Source: Lottia gigantea (lineage: Eukaryota; Mollusca; Gastropoda; Lottiidae). From it: DNA of 64,000 bases. The notes under the pieces are model-generated. The model was not told the DNA's origin, made no database searches, and saw nothing but the letters and a program-made list of their open reading frames with translations. Positions within the stretch are counted from its first letter, which is position 1, and every line of letters begins with the position of its first letter. The stretch lies in assembly GCF_000327385.1 (NCBI RefSeq), contig NW_008708797.1, positions 2,030,015-2,094,014 of the forward strand, in the 5' to 3' direction. The position numbers and the translations under genes were made by a program. This document shows, piece after piece, positions 34,459 to 48,508 of the stretch.

Positions 34459-37412
34459 GGTTTGCTTGACAAATAAATATTGTAGTTGAAAATAATGCAT
34501 TTGTAATTCTTGATACGATTTTGCCTTTTTACCAAAAAGCAACGGCCTATAACGGTTGGGTTAGAAGGACATTAGTTATTTTCAACCCAATTTCCCTTCT
34601 TCATTGTCCGAATCTAGGCGGTTTTACCTTTCTGCAAGAGATAATATTAATGTTGATCGGCTTATATATCTGATCTGTAGCAATCAGGTTAGGGTCAGTT
34701 TCAATAAAAATAGTTTTCTCTCGTTTCACTGTTCATGAGTATTATTATTTTATTGGCTTTCAAAAAGATACAGAAAGTATCAGTTTGGAAGTAAAGATGT
34801 AATGATTCCTTACATCTACTTCATCTATTGTTGCTGTGTCAAATCATTGAAAACATGGATAATACAATTTGTAAGGTAATCATATGGAAAAGATAATATC
34901 CCAGGTTTTTTTTATGAAATTTATTATTGATATCATTAATTTACAATGACATGAAAGACTTGATACATAAATAAAAGGATAAATGAATATGATGTGAAGA
35001 AAAAAAAAACATAAAAGGAAATGAGTTTATGTCCGAGCTATTTAACAATGAAATTAACAACTTAAAACTTGTAAACTATACTGGCTATAGCTACAATGCA
35101 CAACTTTTCAAAAATAATGTTCTGATTTTAGCATTGAATCCAAATTAATATTTGTTCCCATTGTATATTCTATTGGAATTATTGAAGAATAGAAAGGCAC
35201 TGTATAAAGGCAATTCCGACAGAAAAAGTTTAAGATTCTTAACCATATATCAATATATCATCTATAAATAATTTATTTTTTTATGACAATCCCTGAGACA
35301 TTAGTGGCATTTACAAAACATTCATATATCACATTTATATAAAATATTTGGAAAATATAGCTCAATTCAGATCAAATGAACAGACTGATAAAAAAAAAAT
35401 CTTTACAAATTCCTGAGAGGCACATAACCCATTTAAAATCCATTTAGATATATTGTCTTTTTTTCTGCCTAAGAAAGTTTTGCATTTTGTAGCTTTGTCA
35501 AAGAGACATAAATAATTTTAGTAGAATTGTAAATAAGATGAATCCATGGGATTGAGAGGAAGTTTTCAAGTAATGTATTATATAAGGAACACACATACAT
35601 TTCCATTAATATATTAAAGACTAGTTAATCATATGAAATGGTGCTTTAAGAAGCTATATGTGTTCCTGACACATATACATAGACTAGATAAGCATTTTAA
35701 GATGTAACTATTAGAAATGGAATGTTGAATTTGATATGCTTACAAAAACAATATCTTTAAAATGGCATTAAAAAAGGGAGCTTATTCAACAATTGACGTT
35801 AAATGTCAAAAGTAAGTTATAAGAATGTGCTTTTTTCAATGAGTTTTCTTTTTTAGAAAAACAAATCATTTAGTAACCTTGAGTTTCTACTAGAACCCCT
35901 AGGACAACTCACATCCAGTTTACAAAAATGTTAGAAATGTCAAACTTTACTTAGTGAAACATGATTGTAAAGAGTTTTCTAATTTTTTTATGCGCATCAG
36001 GGATACTAATAGCATCAATTTGCACCATTCCAATTTTCTATCAGACGTCATGCAATTCCACTAGAACTAAGTGCTTTAAGACATCACACCTGCAAAATTT
36101 GGTTGATTCACATAAGAACTTTGCGAGGATTATGTCATTAAACACAGACGTCTGATTGAAAATTGGAATGGCAAAAATAGAAGCGATCATCGTCCCCAAT
36201 ACACATACAAAATTTAGAAAACCTCTTTACAATACCTTTAATTTACATGTTGTAACGAAGGTTCTGATTTGTACCAGGGGTTTAAACGGTACGAAACAAA
36301 AAATACATCAAGTAATCCATGATGATTTCATTTATGGTTGCTATAAATATTCTTGCAACTTTTGATTAAAGTAAAGTTTTTTACAATTGAATGTATATAT
36401 GGAATGATGAATATATGATATGTTTCAGAATGACATCTATTTTATAGATATAATGATATGTAGAGGCAAGGTATTTTGTATATAAGATTGCATATTTACA
36501 TTTTACTTGAAAATATATTTCTTACAAGTGGAGATCATTTCAGAATAACATCACAATTTTATGTGGCTTTCAGACCCTATTTTCAGACTCTCAGACTCAT
36601 TTTGTAACAAATGTGCAAAAAAATAGTGTGAATTAAATTATTCGCACCCATTTCCCTTTTACTAAACTACGGTCAAATTAATATAGAGGAAAAGATTACA
36701 ATTAACTCTGATACTTAAAATCATATCCTCGTAAGAAAATACCACATTTATGATATTCACTTTGGTTGTTTGAGGAAATGTAAAGCCATACATGATTAAC
36801 AGGCTACATCAAGACTCTTAATTCATCGTAATAAACATACATAATATACTACAAATAGATAATATTGATTAATCTTCAAACAAATATACCTGATATTTTA
36901 ATTTTTTGAAAGATAAAGTACCATAATGTTGTACATTTTGAAGGAAATAGGACAGTATAACAGACTCTCTTTTACTGGGCTTAAAAAGCTGTGTAGAGAG
37001 ATAGAAAGTTTAGGACAAATATCCTATACATCCTCTATAAAAAATTGCATTTGGCTGTTATTATCCTCCTATACCACCTGAATTTGGCTCTAGTTAGAGA
37101 CATTTAAGCAATGTAATTGAATTTCATTTGTGACTTTAGTATCTAGAATTTTAATGCATGCGGTACCTTGATATTGATGGATGATTTGTGATTTCTTTTT
37201 AAAAGTATATTTATGTTAATGCATATAAGTCATTGAAAACTGGATTTCAACATTGTGGCAATTATTACAGAAAAAAAATAGAGAAAAAGATACAACTATC
37301 ATATTACCTACAACATAATCTTTCCATCAATTTTAATCCTGTAACAAGTTGAAAACAGTTTGTGAGGCAAGTGAAAGAACTTTAAAATGAGTATAAAATT
37401 TGTTAGTATTTA
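34459..37412. other. Intergenic, AT-rich, no gene seen
   Basis: 3' flanks of the GH30 gene and of MYLIP. The 64-codon frame at 35961-36155 lies over a short repeated phrase (cacagacgtc...tgaaaa.tggaat) also found at 10725-10755, so it is probably part of a dispersed repeat rather than a gene. Confidence 0.5.
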
Positions 37413-40400
37413 TCATGTTTCACTACTTGTAACAGCACAGGCAATGTCAATACGTTGAGAATCTGTTCCTTGTATTCCAGGTATAAACACACGCTGTATT
37501 TTGTCTATCTGGCTGCGACACATGGGACACTCTGTTAACTGTTCAGCACAACTCTGGCAACATATCACATGACCACAAGGACACAGAGCTGTTTGAATGG
37601 AATTGTCTCTACATACCAAACATGTAAACCCTTCTTCAATACACTGGAGCTTAGATTTCAGCATCTGAAAATGAAATTTGTAAGCCATGTATTATTTTCC
37701 AATAGTATAAAGAGCTACCTGAGACATTATAAAAAAGATTTGACTGTTATCTGAACCAATCTAAATAAGATTTAACTGTTATTTGAGCTATCTAAATAAG
37801 ATTTGACTGCTATCTGAGCCATTCTAAATAAGATTTGGCTGTTATCTGAGTCATCTAAATAAGATTTGACTGTTATCTGAACCATTCTAAATAAGATATG
37901 ACTGTTATCTAAGCCTTTCTAACTAAGATTTTGTCTGTTAAGTCATCTAGGGTAAATTTTTAGTAATCTTACCTCTATTTCTTCTAGTTTAGTATGTGTA
38001 TTTAACTGCAATTCATTATTTACAGTATGAACTTGTAATGGAGACCTCTCTTCTACTGTATTATTAGTGGACGCCATTTGTGAATTAGTATGTAACTTTC
38101 TTCTGGCATGATCATATGCTTCCCTACATGTTCTTCTTATATCAAAAACATATTTTTTACCTGAAAAATAAATGATTTATTACTTTATCAACTGATCCTT
38201 GAAAGTAATTATATCAAATTCTGCTAGAAAAGATTTAATATCAGTTAATTTTCTAATCTCAGGATTTTTCCACCCTCCTCTATCCCTACCTAAAAATACA
38301 GAGAAATATGTGACAGACACACCATCAAAACCTACCCAGATCTGTATTTTCATTAAATAAAGAAGCCAATGTTCCTTTCAAATCTCTACTGAACTGGGTG
38401 GAGACATCATTTCTAACAGTATCACAGCGGAAGAAGGAGTGCATTTCTGTTACACTTCTATATAAGGCATTAGCAGCTTTCTTACTGACTAGTCTAAAAC
38501 CCATCGTGTTTTTAGGTTCTCCATCAGTGTCATAAATTTTCAGAACCACTGATTTATCCATATAGGTTGCCATCTGTATTAAAGGATAGGCCACCCTGAA
38601 AAATATATAGACATTACGATAATAAACAGTGATTCAAACTGTTAACAACATGTTTAAGCAATACTCATTCATCATAAGAATTACAAAAGTAAGATGGTTT
38701 CAGAGATAAGTCTTGCATCAATCTGTTACCACATATAACCCTTACCCATCATTGAGAAATAAAGACTCTGACCATTAATGCTATTAGAAATAAGCATATA
38801 GTACATTTGAACAAAAATGTCTATCTTTACATCAATAAAACAATTGCTGAAAGTGATTCTACTTACATTTGAGTAGTATGATGAGCCAAATTGTGCACAA
38901 AAAATCCTGTTGGACCGACACCAATTTCAATTTCTTCATAATTTCCATTGCGAGCAATATGTGTTTCCATGCCATAATTGTCTAGTTCAGAAGCCTCTTG
39001 TAATAGTTTATATTCAGCATTGGCAGCTGTGGTTCCACATAATCCTGTATGACATTCAAACACTTTATGTACATTGTCGGCAGTAAACTCACAAAGTCCT
39101 TTAAAAACATCTTTATATTTATTCAATTGATAAAAATTATGATTCTGATCACCAAATTCTGCCTGAGCTATCAAAGCGATCATATTTAAAGCTTTATTCT
39201 CATCTTCAACTGTTAAAACATGATTGTGTAATTCTTGTTTCACTTGAAGATAAAATAAATGCCTGAAAGAACAAAAAAAAGATTGAGATAAAATATCAGC
39301 TATGACAAACAGAGTCATTATAAAATTCTTATTGGGAGAGAAAATGATCTCTTTTCAATTTATCTTGTCAGTCAGTATTTCAGGCCACAGAGACCGATGA
39401 AAAAATCTGGATCTTCCAATGAGACACATCAAACAAGATGTAGCCTATGTATGCTTTATGTGATTCATTTCACATATTATATTAAATCTATAAGCTTTGT
39501 ATTAAACATTTTATGTTCATAATTCAGCAAATTCTCACTTAATTCAAGCAATATCTAAAGCAAAATTTTGTGTTGGGTTGGAATGATCTTCTACTTCAAA
39601 GTAATGGACAATTTACGAAAAAAATTTTTTTATTCCACTTGGAAATGCAATACACACCTTGTGGATTCTTGCAGAATATAGTGTGGCTTGACAAAAAATT
39701 TGACTTTTATTTGTAGTTGATGTGGTGGAGGTCCAGATAGCTGATCATCTATTCTATTGCGTAAATTTAACCATAAGTTTTCACTCTTGGAACCTTTATA
39801 CATCAAACCAAAATAATCAACTTCTATAATATCTAGCTGCTCACATATCTATTAAACAAAATATTTCTCATTAATTTGCTGTAACAGCAGCTACCTTCCC
39901 CTTACAGTGAGTAGCACTATAGTGTAACACTAACTCGACTTCTAACCTCAATGCAAAGTGTTGGACGACACTGAGATAACACTACACTTTGGGGTATTTG
40001 GAGAACAATTTAACACTAATTTTAATCTTGTGGTACTCTATTGTTCCACTAATCCCAACTCAGCGTTTCAGTACACTGGCTTAGCATGAGTTCCCATATC
40101 CCTTTAACACGGGATCAAGCTCAAGATTACACAAGTGAGATTACTCACTGGATAATGAGGTGTAGTAATAAGTACTAGTAGGCACAATAATTATTAAATA
40201 ATATTGAGATTTAGAGTAAAATATTAGAGACTAATATTAATAATGTATGAATAAAAACGATAAAACATAAAAATCATTATTAATATGCCGATAAAAACCA
40301 GAAATCGCATATATAAATAATAAGTTTTGAAATAAGTCGAGTCGAAATTTGTGCTTCGATTAGGTTGTTGAGTTGGACTTTGGACCCTGATACGGCCATA

Positions 40401-40734
40401 TTGTCAGCTGGGTGAATTGACCGAACAGCTGATAGCTGAAGCATACCGATTGACATTTCATTATCAGTTTAACATATACTCAATGCTTTCATCGCAATAC
40501 ACATGAAGAGTGTAAAATATGCATGGGAATGCACACATAAATCTAATAGTTAGTGGACAGCTCAGTTAAAATAATATTAGATTATCTGTCATCGTTCATT
40601 CTACTTTTTTTTTTTCACTTCAGACGTTCATCAAGCTTTGCACTTACCTTGTCTAGGCACTCTTGGCCATTAGCTTTCGGATCTACTTCTACGCCCAATA
40701 TAAGTGAATTTGGTAGAGAAACATGAAACAACAT
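37413..40734 (-). CDS. E3 ubiquitin ligase MYLIP/IDOL (FERM + RING)
   Basis: FERM-domain RING E3 ligase. In vertebrates it ubiquitinates LDL-receptor family members and myosin regulatory light chain. Exons in transcript order are 40734-40648, 39848-39658, 39262-38867, 38595-38336, 38160-37973 and 37664-37413, all in phase, giving 457 residues (human 445). FERM F1 starts MLFHVSLPNSLILGVEVD, then DYFGLMYKGSKSENLWLNLR and KVKFFVKPHYILQEST. F2/F3 include AEFGDQNHNFYQLNKYKD, EIEIGVGPTGFF, FFRCDTVRNDV and QFSRDLKGTLASLF. The C-terminal RING is FTCLVCRDN, CPCGHVICCQSCAEQL, CPMCRSQID. The first exon encodes exactly 29 residues, with the start ATG matching the human start. Confidence 0.97.
37733..37930 (-). 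repeat. 32-34-bp tandem repeat in the last MYLIP intron
   Basis: About six units of 'aagatttgactgttatctga' plus 'accattctaaat' lie immediately on the 5' side of the RING exon's acceptor region. They are moderately diverged and non-coding. Confidence 0.9.
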
Positions 40735-40867
40735 TCTGTCATATCAATCACATAATCCACGAAAAAATAATCTTAATAAGTTGAATATCTTCGTCTTTAT
40801 CATGAGTTTTCTGCACATTGGTTTCACCGTGTTGTGATATCACAATGTAATCACGTGGATGAACTAT

Positions 40868-40930
40868 GTTTGACCAATCAATGAAGTATATCTTAGAAAC
40901 TGTCCAATCAAACGTATTTGGGCGGGGCTT
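40868..40930 (-). promoter_or_regulatory. Putative MYLIP promoter: two CCAAT boxes and a GC box
   Basis: CCAAT at 40874-40878 and 40904-40908 (ATTGG on the coding strand), spaced 30 bp apart, next to GGGCGGGGC at 40920-40928. This is about 140-195 bases before the start codon. The arrangement is typical of a TATA-less promoter. Confidence 0.55.
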
Positions 40931-41544
40931 AATATCTCGTTCAGCTGGTCAAAGTTCATCATTCTGTTTACAGGAGAAAAAAAAAACTAGGCCAGTCCAA
41001 TAGTGTGTGATTCCGTCTAACATAAACTCATAATACTGACATAAGCCCTATCCATTCTCTTTGTTTAAGTGGATATGTTATAAATCTAATGAGGTGTAAT
41101 CTTATTCAAACACTTTCTTGAATTACGAGCAATTAAAAACCCGAATCTTGAGTCCAAGCAAGGCCAAGAAAGCCTAAAAAACAATAATTATCAGTTTTCA
41201 CAATGAGATGTAGCCTACTGCAGTAATTGAATAGGTTACCGTACTAAATATATGTCTTAGCTTAGCGAATATTGTCACGAGTGATATGCTACTTGGAAAA
41301 ACCAGGTAAAAATTATGTCAGCTATTGTGCCTACACAATTTTCCTGTCATGTGACATAATATGATGAATACAATTTACGTTGTAATCAAAAGGAAGACTT
41401 GTTAAGAAAGCGAACTCAAATAATTCTTGCACAAGTATCCTGGATGACACATTTACGTTGAAGTTTGCACACGAGACGAATTTCAATCACACACTAAAAA
41501 CTACCACAGGATAATTAATCATATATGAGTAGGCGTATCAATAG

Positions 41545-42122
41545 TACGGAAGCGTATTATACACATTAGGGCCATTCATTTTTTTTTTTTTGAATTTTCA
41601 AGTTAGTACGTTGAATTTTCAAGTTAGAATGTTGAATTTTCAAGTTAGTAACTCGAATTTTCAAGTTAGTTACTTCAATTTTCAAGTTAGTTACTTCAAT
41701 TTTCAAGTTAGTATCTTGAATTTTTACTAACTTGAAAAATCGTTTAATTTTCAAGTTACTAACTTGAAAATTCAACATACTAACTTGAAAATTCAACATA
41801 CTAACTTGAAAATTCAAGTTACTAAATTCAACATACTAACTTGAAAATTCAACATACTAACATAACTTGAAAATTCAACATACTAGCTTGAAATTCAAGA
41901 TACTAGCTTGATAATTCAAGATACTAGCTTGAAAATTCAACATACTAACTTGAAAATTCAACATACTAACTTGAAGATACTTACTTGAAAATTCAACATA
42001 TTAGCTTGAAAATTCCAGATACTAACTTGACAATTCAACATACTAACTTGAAAATTCAACATACTAACTTGAAAATTCAAAAAAAAAAAAAAAAAAATTA
42101 ATGGCCCTAATACGCTTCCGTA
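41545..42122 (+). mobile_element. Fold-back element, copy 2: TACGGAAGCG ends, 6-bp TSD
   Basis: 578-bp relative of 27538-28180. Ends TACGGAAGCGTATTA... and its inverse, flanked by CAATAG at 41539-41544 and 42123-42128. The left arm has about seven 21-bp units in one orientation, then the array inverts near 41725 and about sixteen units run the other way, so the whole can fold into a long hairpin. The left terminal repeat carries about 9 extra bases (tatacacat) relative to the right. It is non-coding. Confidence 0.9.
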
Positions 42123-42709
42123 CAATAGGCCCTATCATTGAGTCCAAAACTTTTATAAATATCTGACCACAAGAGCATCCATCGCATACAATTTAAGTTA
42201 AGATTTAATTTGGTATAAGGTTTTATAAGAAAAACTCTCTTATAGTAGCACTGGTTTAGTAGCATCCAATGAAGGTCGAAAAAGAAGTTAGTCAAAATGC
42301 AGATCGCATCGTTCGATTCATGTTTTTTTCCTCTAGCCATGCAAAAAGATGCGCCAAGATCAACAAATTTAACAAGTCCGAAAAGTCTATAAGCCTCTGA
42401 AAAGATTATCTTCATTCAGCTGGTATAGCTTTAAGGCACACTAATAAGACCAACCTCCAATTTATCCACCAAATTTGCAGTTCATCGTTAGGAGATTGGC
42501 AGATAAATCATAACATTAAGTCAAAATAAGGGACGTTATTGAACTGCAAAAATATCCATGAGTCCCATTTACTATAATAATATTTGCTGGTGATAAAAAA
42601 TGTTTTAAAACCCGAAAAATTGTGCCGGTGTAAGAATCAGCAAATTTCGGCCTAGGCCTATATTTAAATCAGATTTTGCATAGTGAAAGAATGACTTGTG
42701 CAAAATTTG

Positions 42710-43320
42710 GTTGTGAACACAATGGAGACTACAGTTTTCATCGAATTTAAATGAAATTTGGAGTGAATATTTATAATGATGAGATCTTGGACGAGTTCGA
42801 ATTTGACGATCTTTCGATGAACGGTTTTTGAGTTATTGCCCTTGACTTATGAAAAACGCGTCAAAATTTGGTTGTGAACACAATAGAGACTACAGTTTTC
42901 ATCCAATTTAAATGAAATTTGGTGTGAATGGTTATAATGATGAGATCTTGGACGAGTTCGTATTTGGCAATCTTTCGATGAAAAGTTCTTGAGTTATAGA
43001 GACTACAGTTTTCATCCAATTTAAATGAAATTTGGTGTGAATATCTATAATGTTGAGATCGTGGACAAGTTCGAATTTGACGATCTTTCGATGAACGGTT
43101 TTTGAGTTATTGCCCTTGATTTATGAAAAACGCGTCAAGATTTGGTTGTGATCACAATAGAGAGTACAGTTTTCATCCTATTTTAATGAAATTTGGTATG
43201 ATCATTTATAATGATGAAATCTTAGTCAAGATTGAATTTGACAATTTTTCGATCAACGGAATTTGAGTTATTGCCCTTGACTTAGTAAAAACTTATCAAA
43301 ATTTGTTGGCGATAGAGGTC
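42710..43320 (-). repeat. Tandem 'agggcaataactc' modules (TACGCCCAC-family)
   Basis: About four tandem modules, read on the minus strand, of the phrase 'aagggcaataactcaaaaac' followed by 'aaattcgaac' and 'accaaatttcat'. Two full modules are roughly 135-160 bp apart, and one module is shortened. It is the same sequence family as 9224-10340 in the opposite orientation, and non-coding. Confidence 0.75.
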
Positions 43321-44579
43321 ACAGTTTATGTCAGAATTTTATTAAATAATGTGTCTTTGTTTAAATCAACAATATCTTGCACAAATTAGATTTTTGGTAT
43401 GATTTGACACAGATAGGTGACTGTCCTTGATATACTGAAAATGTATCAGGAAAGTGGGCGTAACTTGCTAGGCAACCACTTGTTAATATTTCATATACTT
43501 TTCATATTAAGCATAAAATGTGGAATGAGTTCAAATGATATCATTCTGAAAGCTTTGTCTATTCCTTTTCATTTCACAATATAGGCCTAATAAAAGCTAT
43601 AGGCCCGCTCTGAAGAAAGTTAAGATGCCAGGTAAGGCAAGTACTCAGAAACGTAATCAACTCCTTACTCAAGACCTTAACAATTCTAATGATCACACAA
43701 AGATTCAAATGGAATGTAAATGGACTCCATTGAGCGCATGAACAAATTTGACATGTTTCAAGACAAGGGCAATAACTCAAAATTTTTAGTCAAATGCAAA
43801 CTTTTCCAATATAACAAATACATATATGATCATACAAAATTTTATGTGTTCTGATGTGTTTTGACTTGGTTAAGGGCAAAAACCCATCCGTTTAACTGTT
43901 CACCAAATAAATCCTTAAATTCGAACTGTCCAAGATCTCATCATATAATTATATGATCAGGCCAAATTTCACTTTAATATGGAAACTGTAGTCTCGCAAA
44001 CAAATTTTAAGCGTCTTGACTAAGTTAAAGGTAATAACTCATTACTTGTTGTTGTTCATTGAAAATTGTTCATTGAAAAATCGTAAAACTCCAACTTGAC
44101 GGGGATCTAATCAATTCCAATGCTCATACCAAGTGTCATCAAAATCCATTGAAAATTGTAGTTTCATGTGGACGTATGAAAATGATTAAGAACCTTTATC
44201 TTTTATATAACTCAAAGCGATAATCTACTGAACTTTGGACATAGTATTGACCTCATATTAATATGGATTGACATGTAAACCTACATATTGCAACTTCAAT
44301 ATGAACAAAGACAATCAATGTAAGAGTGAATGTATGTCAATGACCTGATTTTTATTGGTCTATTTCTATTAATAATGCTTATCCCACTGGATTACGAGAT
44401 GCCTTGTTAACTTACATATTATTTGATATATGAATAGATCCTTGTCCAATTAATGCCGGCAAATCCAATTTATTTAAAATACACGCCTAGGCCAGGTCTA
44501 TTTTTACACAAATTAATCACACCCAGCGGTAGCTTAAAGCACAGGCAATTCTTTCACTATGTAAGATAGTTTGGTAATA

Positions 44580-45198
44580 TACGCCCACAGGCAGCTTTAA
44601 TTTTGAATAAAAATATTTAGCAGTACAGTAACAATCACCAGTATGAAATTTTCAACCTTCAGTCATACACTTCTTTTGAACTCTTTAGGGCGATACTGAA
44701 TAATATTGAGTATGAGTTATTGCCCTGGATCTTGAAAACATGTTCAATTTTTAGCTCGTGAAAACTCTAGAAGGCAAATATTCAATCTTCAGCGCGGTAC
44801 TAAATAATAAAACAAAGAATCATGCCTTTTAGTGTTTAAAAGCTAAAATTTGAAAGAGTTTTAAAGAACAAGGGCAATAAATTCTATGAAAAATATTTCA
44901 ATTTTTTTTATTTTAGACAGGGTTCATCCACGAGTGACGATAAACAATTTCACCAAGTTTCGTCAATATCTGTCTAGAATTGAGCCTTCTAGAATGTGTA
45001 CAAGCTAAAAATTGAACGCGTTTTCAAGAACAAGGGCAATAACTTACACTAAATATTTTCCATACTTCTGATTTTCAATAGGGTTCATCCTTGGGTGATT
45101 ACGAACACTCATACCAAGTTTTGTCAAAATCTGTCAAGAATTGTGTCTTGTAGAGTGTTTACGAGCAATTGTGGACGGACCGATTTCATGTGGGCGTA
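44580..45198 (+). mobile_element. Complete-looking TACGCCCAC...GTGGGCGTA non-autonomous element
   Basis: 619 bp from TACGCCCACAGG to CATGTGGGCGTA, with terminal inverted repeats of about 11 bp and TA on both sides (44578-44579, 45199-45200), as for Tc1/mariner-like target choice. The interior has two forms of the module 'gggttcatcc(a/t)cg/ttgggtga' and 'caagggcaataa'. No coding capacity. It provides the reference ends for the fragments elsewhere in the window. Confidence 0.7.
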
Positions 45199-45383
45199 TA
45201 AAAATGATAACAAATTTGAAAGGAGGAGGAGGTGCCCTGAGTTAATATTACCATAGGTCTACGTAACAACAAACCGGAACTATATCATTTTAAATAATAA
45301 TCGCTGAAATTGACATTATAATAAAGGCTAAAAAATCTAAGAATTTAACTAAACAATAGCAGGCCTCTATTTTTTTTATTTCT

Positions 45384-45642
45384 CACCGTCGAAATTTGAG
45401 CCTTCAAATCCATGTGCGTCCAGAATTATCCGCGTTTGAATGTTAAAATGACCACTCGCCATTTTAAGATACTCTGTTATATACAGAAAAGAACATATAG
45501 AAATAGTGAGTAAAATTCCTAGTTTGAGATATTTCTAAAGGACTAATGCGATTTTCGTACATTTCGAGTACAGTACTTCTGAAAACTATTTACATATATT
45601 CGAGACTCAGATCAACCACCCAAAAAGTGCGCATTTGACCCT
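45384..45642 (+). mobile_element. TTAA-type MITE, copy 2, left-truncated
   Basis: Shares 'cagaattatccgcgtttgaa', 'gtgagtaaaattcctagtt' and 'gactcagatcaa' with the copy at 18299-18581. It ends GACCCT followed by TTAA (45643-45646). The left end is missing. Confidence 0.8.
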
Positions 45643-48508
45643 TTAAGTGCTATATTTTGGCATGCCCTATATTTTACTACACTGAGGGAGACTTGTGTCA
45701 TTTTTAGACTGTGAAATGGGGTATTGCATTGTGTAATATATGCTACATCAATATACAAACGAGAGAAAATGGGGTGAAGCCAGGGAACCACCGGAAGGTA
45801 ATTATAGCATACACGTCATTAGGTTATAGCGAAAGGGGGAAATACAATATAATAATATGAAAGAAATCGTCCTCCGTTTCCCTATCATCACAATTTACAC
45901 TTATAATATCACATCTTAACATATTTTGTGTGCTTTTTCGTAAACTGATGGAAACAAAAATAGCTACATCCTATAGGTGTAAAACATTTTAATTCAATGT
46001 TATGGGTGTACGTTTCGTGTCATCTTAAAGATAAAATGTCACGATTTCATACAATGGGTGTCCAAAATAATATGTTTTGTAATATTGTGCTATAAAACCA
46101 AGACCTATAAGGATCATCTTCCTGGGTGCATGTGTGGTTTCTGTCTAGAGAGAAACTTGTTGTTTTCCACCCGCAAACCAGTGGAGTTTCTATGGCCTTT
46201 GATGCGGTCAGCAAGGAAGGGCTCTGGAAGACCTGAATAAGTCTGGGGCCCTGATTAGCGCATCACAAATTAATCCCCAGTTCCACAATGGCGTTCTGGA
46301 AGGGTGGGGGTTGGGGGGGGGGGGGGGAGGGAGAGCTTTGCGGTCCTTTCCCTGTGGCCAGTGCAGCCAAACTGTTAAGCATGATGTTTTAGACATGCTT
46401 CAGTGACAGCGAGCTTAATATCAATAGGGCCGGTAATAAAGTGTTCAACCCAAAGCACCCGTGGAAGGCTGTTACTAGACTGTCACTGAAGTAATAGCAA
46501 TTTGAAATAAACTTAATGAACCCTCCACATGGAATTGAGGTGACACTAAACTGAATTATAGAATTATGAAGCTTTGAAAAGATTAAAAAGTCACATCTAA
46601 TCTCTTAACTATATCGTCTACATGAAAGTATGTTAACCTTTTAATGAGATAAAGAAACAAACTAATACAGTCTAATCGTCTTTCGTTTAACATTTTTGTC
46701 TAAATTCGACACAAAAGTGTACTACTTGCCATTTTACTCTCTCCATTCAGGTTATTCAGTGCGTTTTAGAACTTTTGATCGGGTTCAGGATTTCAAACTG
46801 CACGTGTGGATTATTTGACCGTCTGAAAATGCATTTCCAGGATATGCCATCATTGTCAACAATCGCGCACCGTCCACATCGATAGGGTTTTTATATATAA
46901 AGATAAAATACTTCCCCTCAGTTTGTTACGATATTTAAACCACATCCTGAAAGATTTTCGGAGGGAAAGGTTTTAAAAATCATAAAAATCCGAGCTGAAG
47001 TGTTTTATCCCACTTATATCCAGTAAGAATTCATTTTTTGTTTGTTTTTTTTATTTGGAAATCACAATAAAAAATGATAATAGGATAAGGGGTTCATCTC
47101 GTGCGTTAAAATTTGGTTAGTTCATCAAGCGACCCTGAGCTACAATTACTATTTTTTTTAAGATGTTGAAACTTTGCCTTCAAGTCTGTTCGAATGTAGT
47201 CCAAAACATTCTATGGAAGAGTTTTTAATGACAAAAGGCTGAGCTAGACTTCGTAAACTTTATGTTTACGCGGAATTAAATACGGAATTAAATACGCTGA
47301 ATATTCCTGGGATTTAAAACCCCGGAACTTATATATATTTTTTTCAGAAACATCTCCATGTGGAAATCGATTATTAACAGGTAATCAAGTGCATATTTGC
47401 GTTGAATCTATTCTTTACTTACACAATGCATGTTTTACCTTCAGCAGTACATATGATAAATATAAAGATATCTTGCCCGGCAAGGCAAGTTCACATAACA
47501 GCCTTGTTAAATTTTTAGACTCAATAAGGAGCAAAATGAACCATAATGATTTATCTGTCAAGTTTCTATTCAATAATCAGAAAAGTAATCAACTTCTTAC
47601 TCATGACCTTATCAATTCCAATGATCACACCAAAATCAGATGAAAACTTTGTCTCTATTGTGCCCACAAGAAATGTTGACGGTCGGGCGGACGGACGGAC
47701 AAGGGCGACTGCAATATACCATATTTCTATTTGTTATAGATTATAAAACTTGACACCAAATACCATCGAAGTCCAGTATACATAAAATGATTCGCTGTAC
47801 TTCTACTGGTATCGGTGATCCCATCAAAAAGTCTTTTGTGATTGGTTATTGCTCCCTGCTTTTTCTTTTTGGAATCACCATATTTCCATGTGGACGTATA
47901 ATTTTAAACTGCTGAAAGTACCAATTAAAACGTCTTGAGGTGTTCATGCACAGGATGCTCCCACTTTTTCAAGGTTTGATTGGTTGATGTCATGAAAACA
48001 CAGACACAAGCATAGGGTCTAACAGTAATTTTACATTAAATTTTTTCCAATTACTAAAAAAAAACGTTCTTTATTAACTACTTGTGACCATGCCTATCTT
48101 TTTCACAGGATATTTTTCAAATAAGAATGTAGTGTAGATATAGATTGTCATTGAGTTTATTACAAAGTATGTCTAATGGACCCAATCAAAACATGTATAA
48201 GGTGATTATCAATAGTTTAATATCACAGATACAAATCATTCTTAAAAATAATCAGTTTTTCATACTTCTTTATATTGTACATATTAAAAAAATAACACAA
48301 TAATAGCCCCAAATAATAGATACCACCTAAATAATGAACATTTAGGATGATCATAATTTTTATAAGTAATTTTCAAACCAGTTCATAAAAACTATATTGA
48401 AAATCAAACTTATTCAATTAAGGAGTTAAAAGTAAAGGATGTTCAATAAATATGAAGTGTATTTATAAGTCTAGAAAAATAATAAAAACAATGAGAGACG
48501 ACATAGGA
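45643..48508. other. Gene-poor interval, no gene seen
   Basis: Non-coding. It includes a G run at 46301-46327, a fragment of the TACGCCCAC family around 47460-47900, and the 3' flank of GAS8. Short frames here (46058-46396, 47389-47746) have no domain signature. Confidence 0.45.

Noticed and set aside
35961-36155. Possible small secreted peptide with a hydrophobic start
   Set aside because: It overlaps a phrase repeated at 10725-10755, has no codon-bias signal and no family resemblance.
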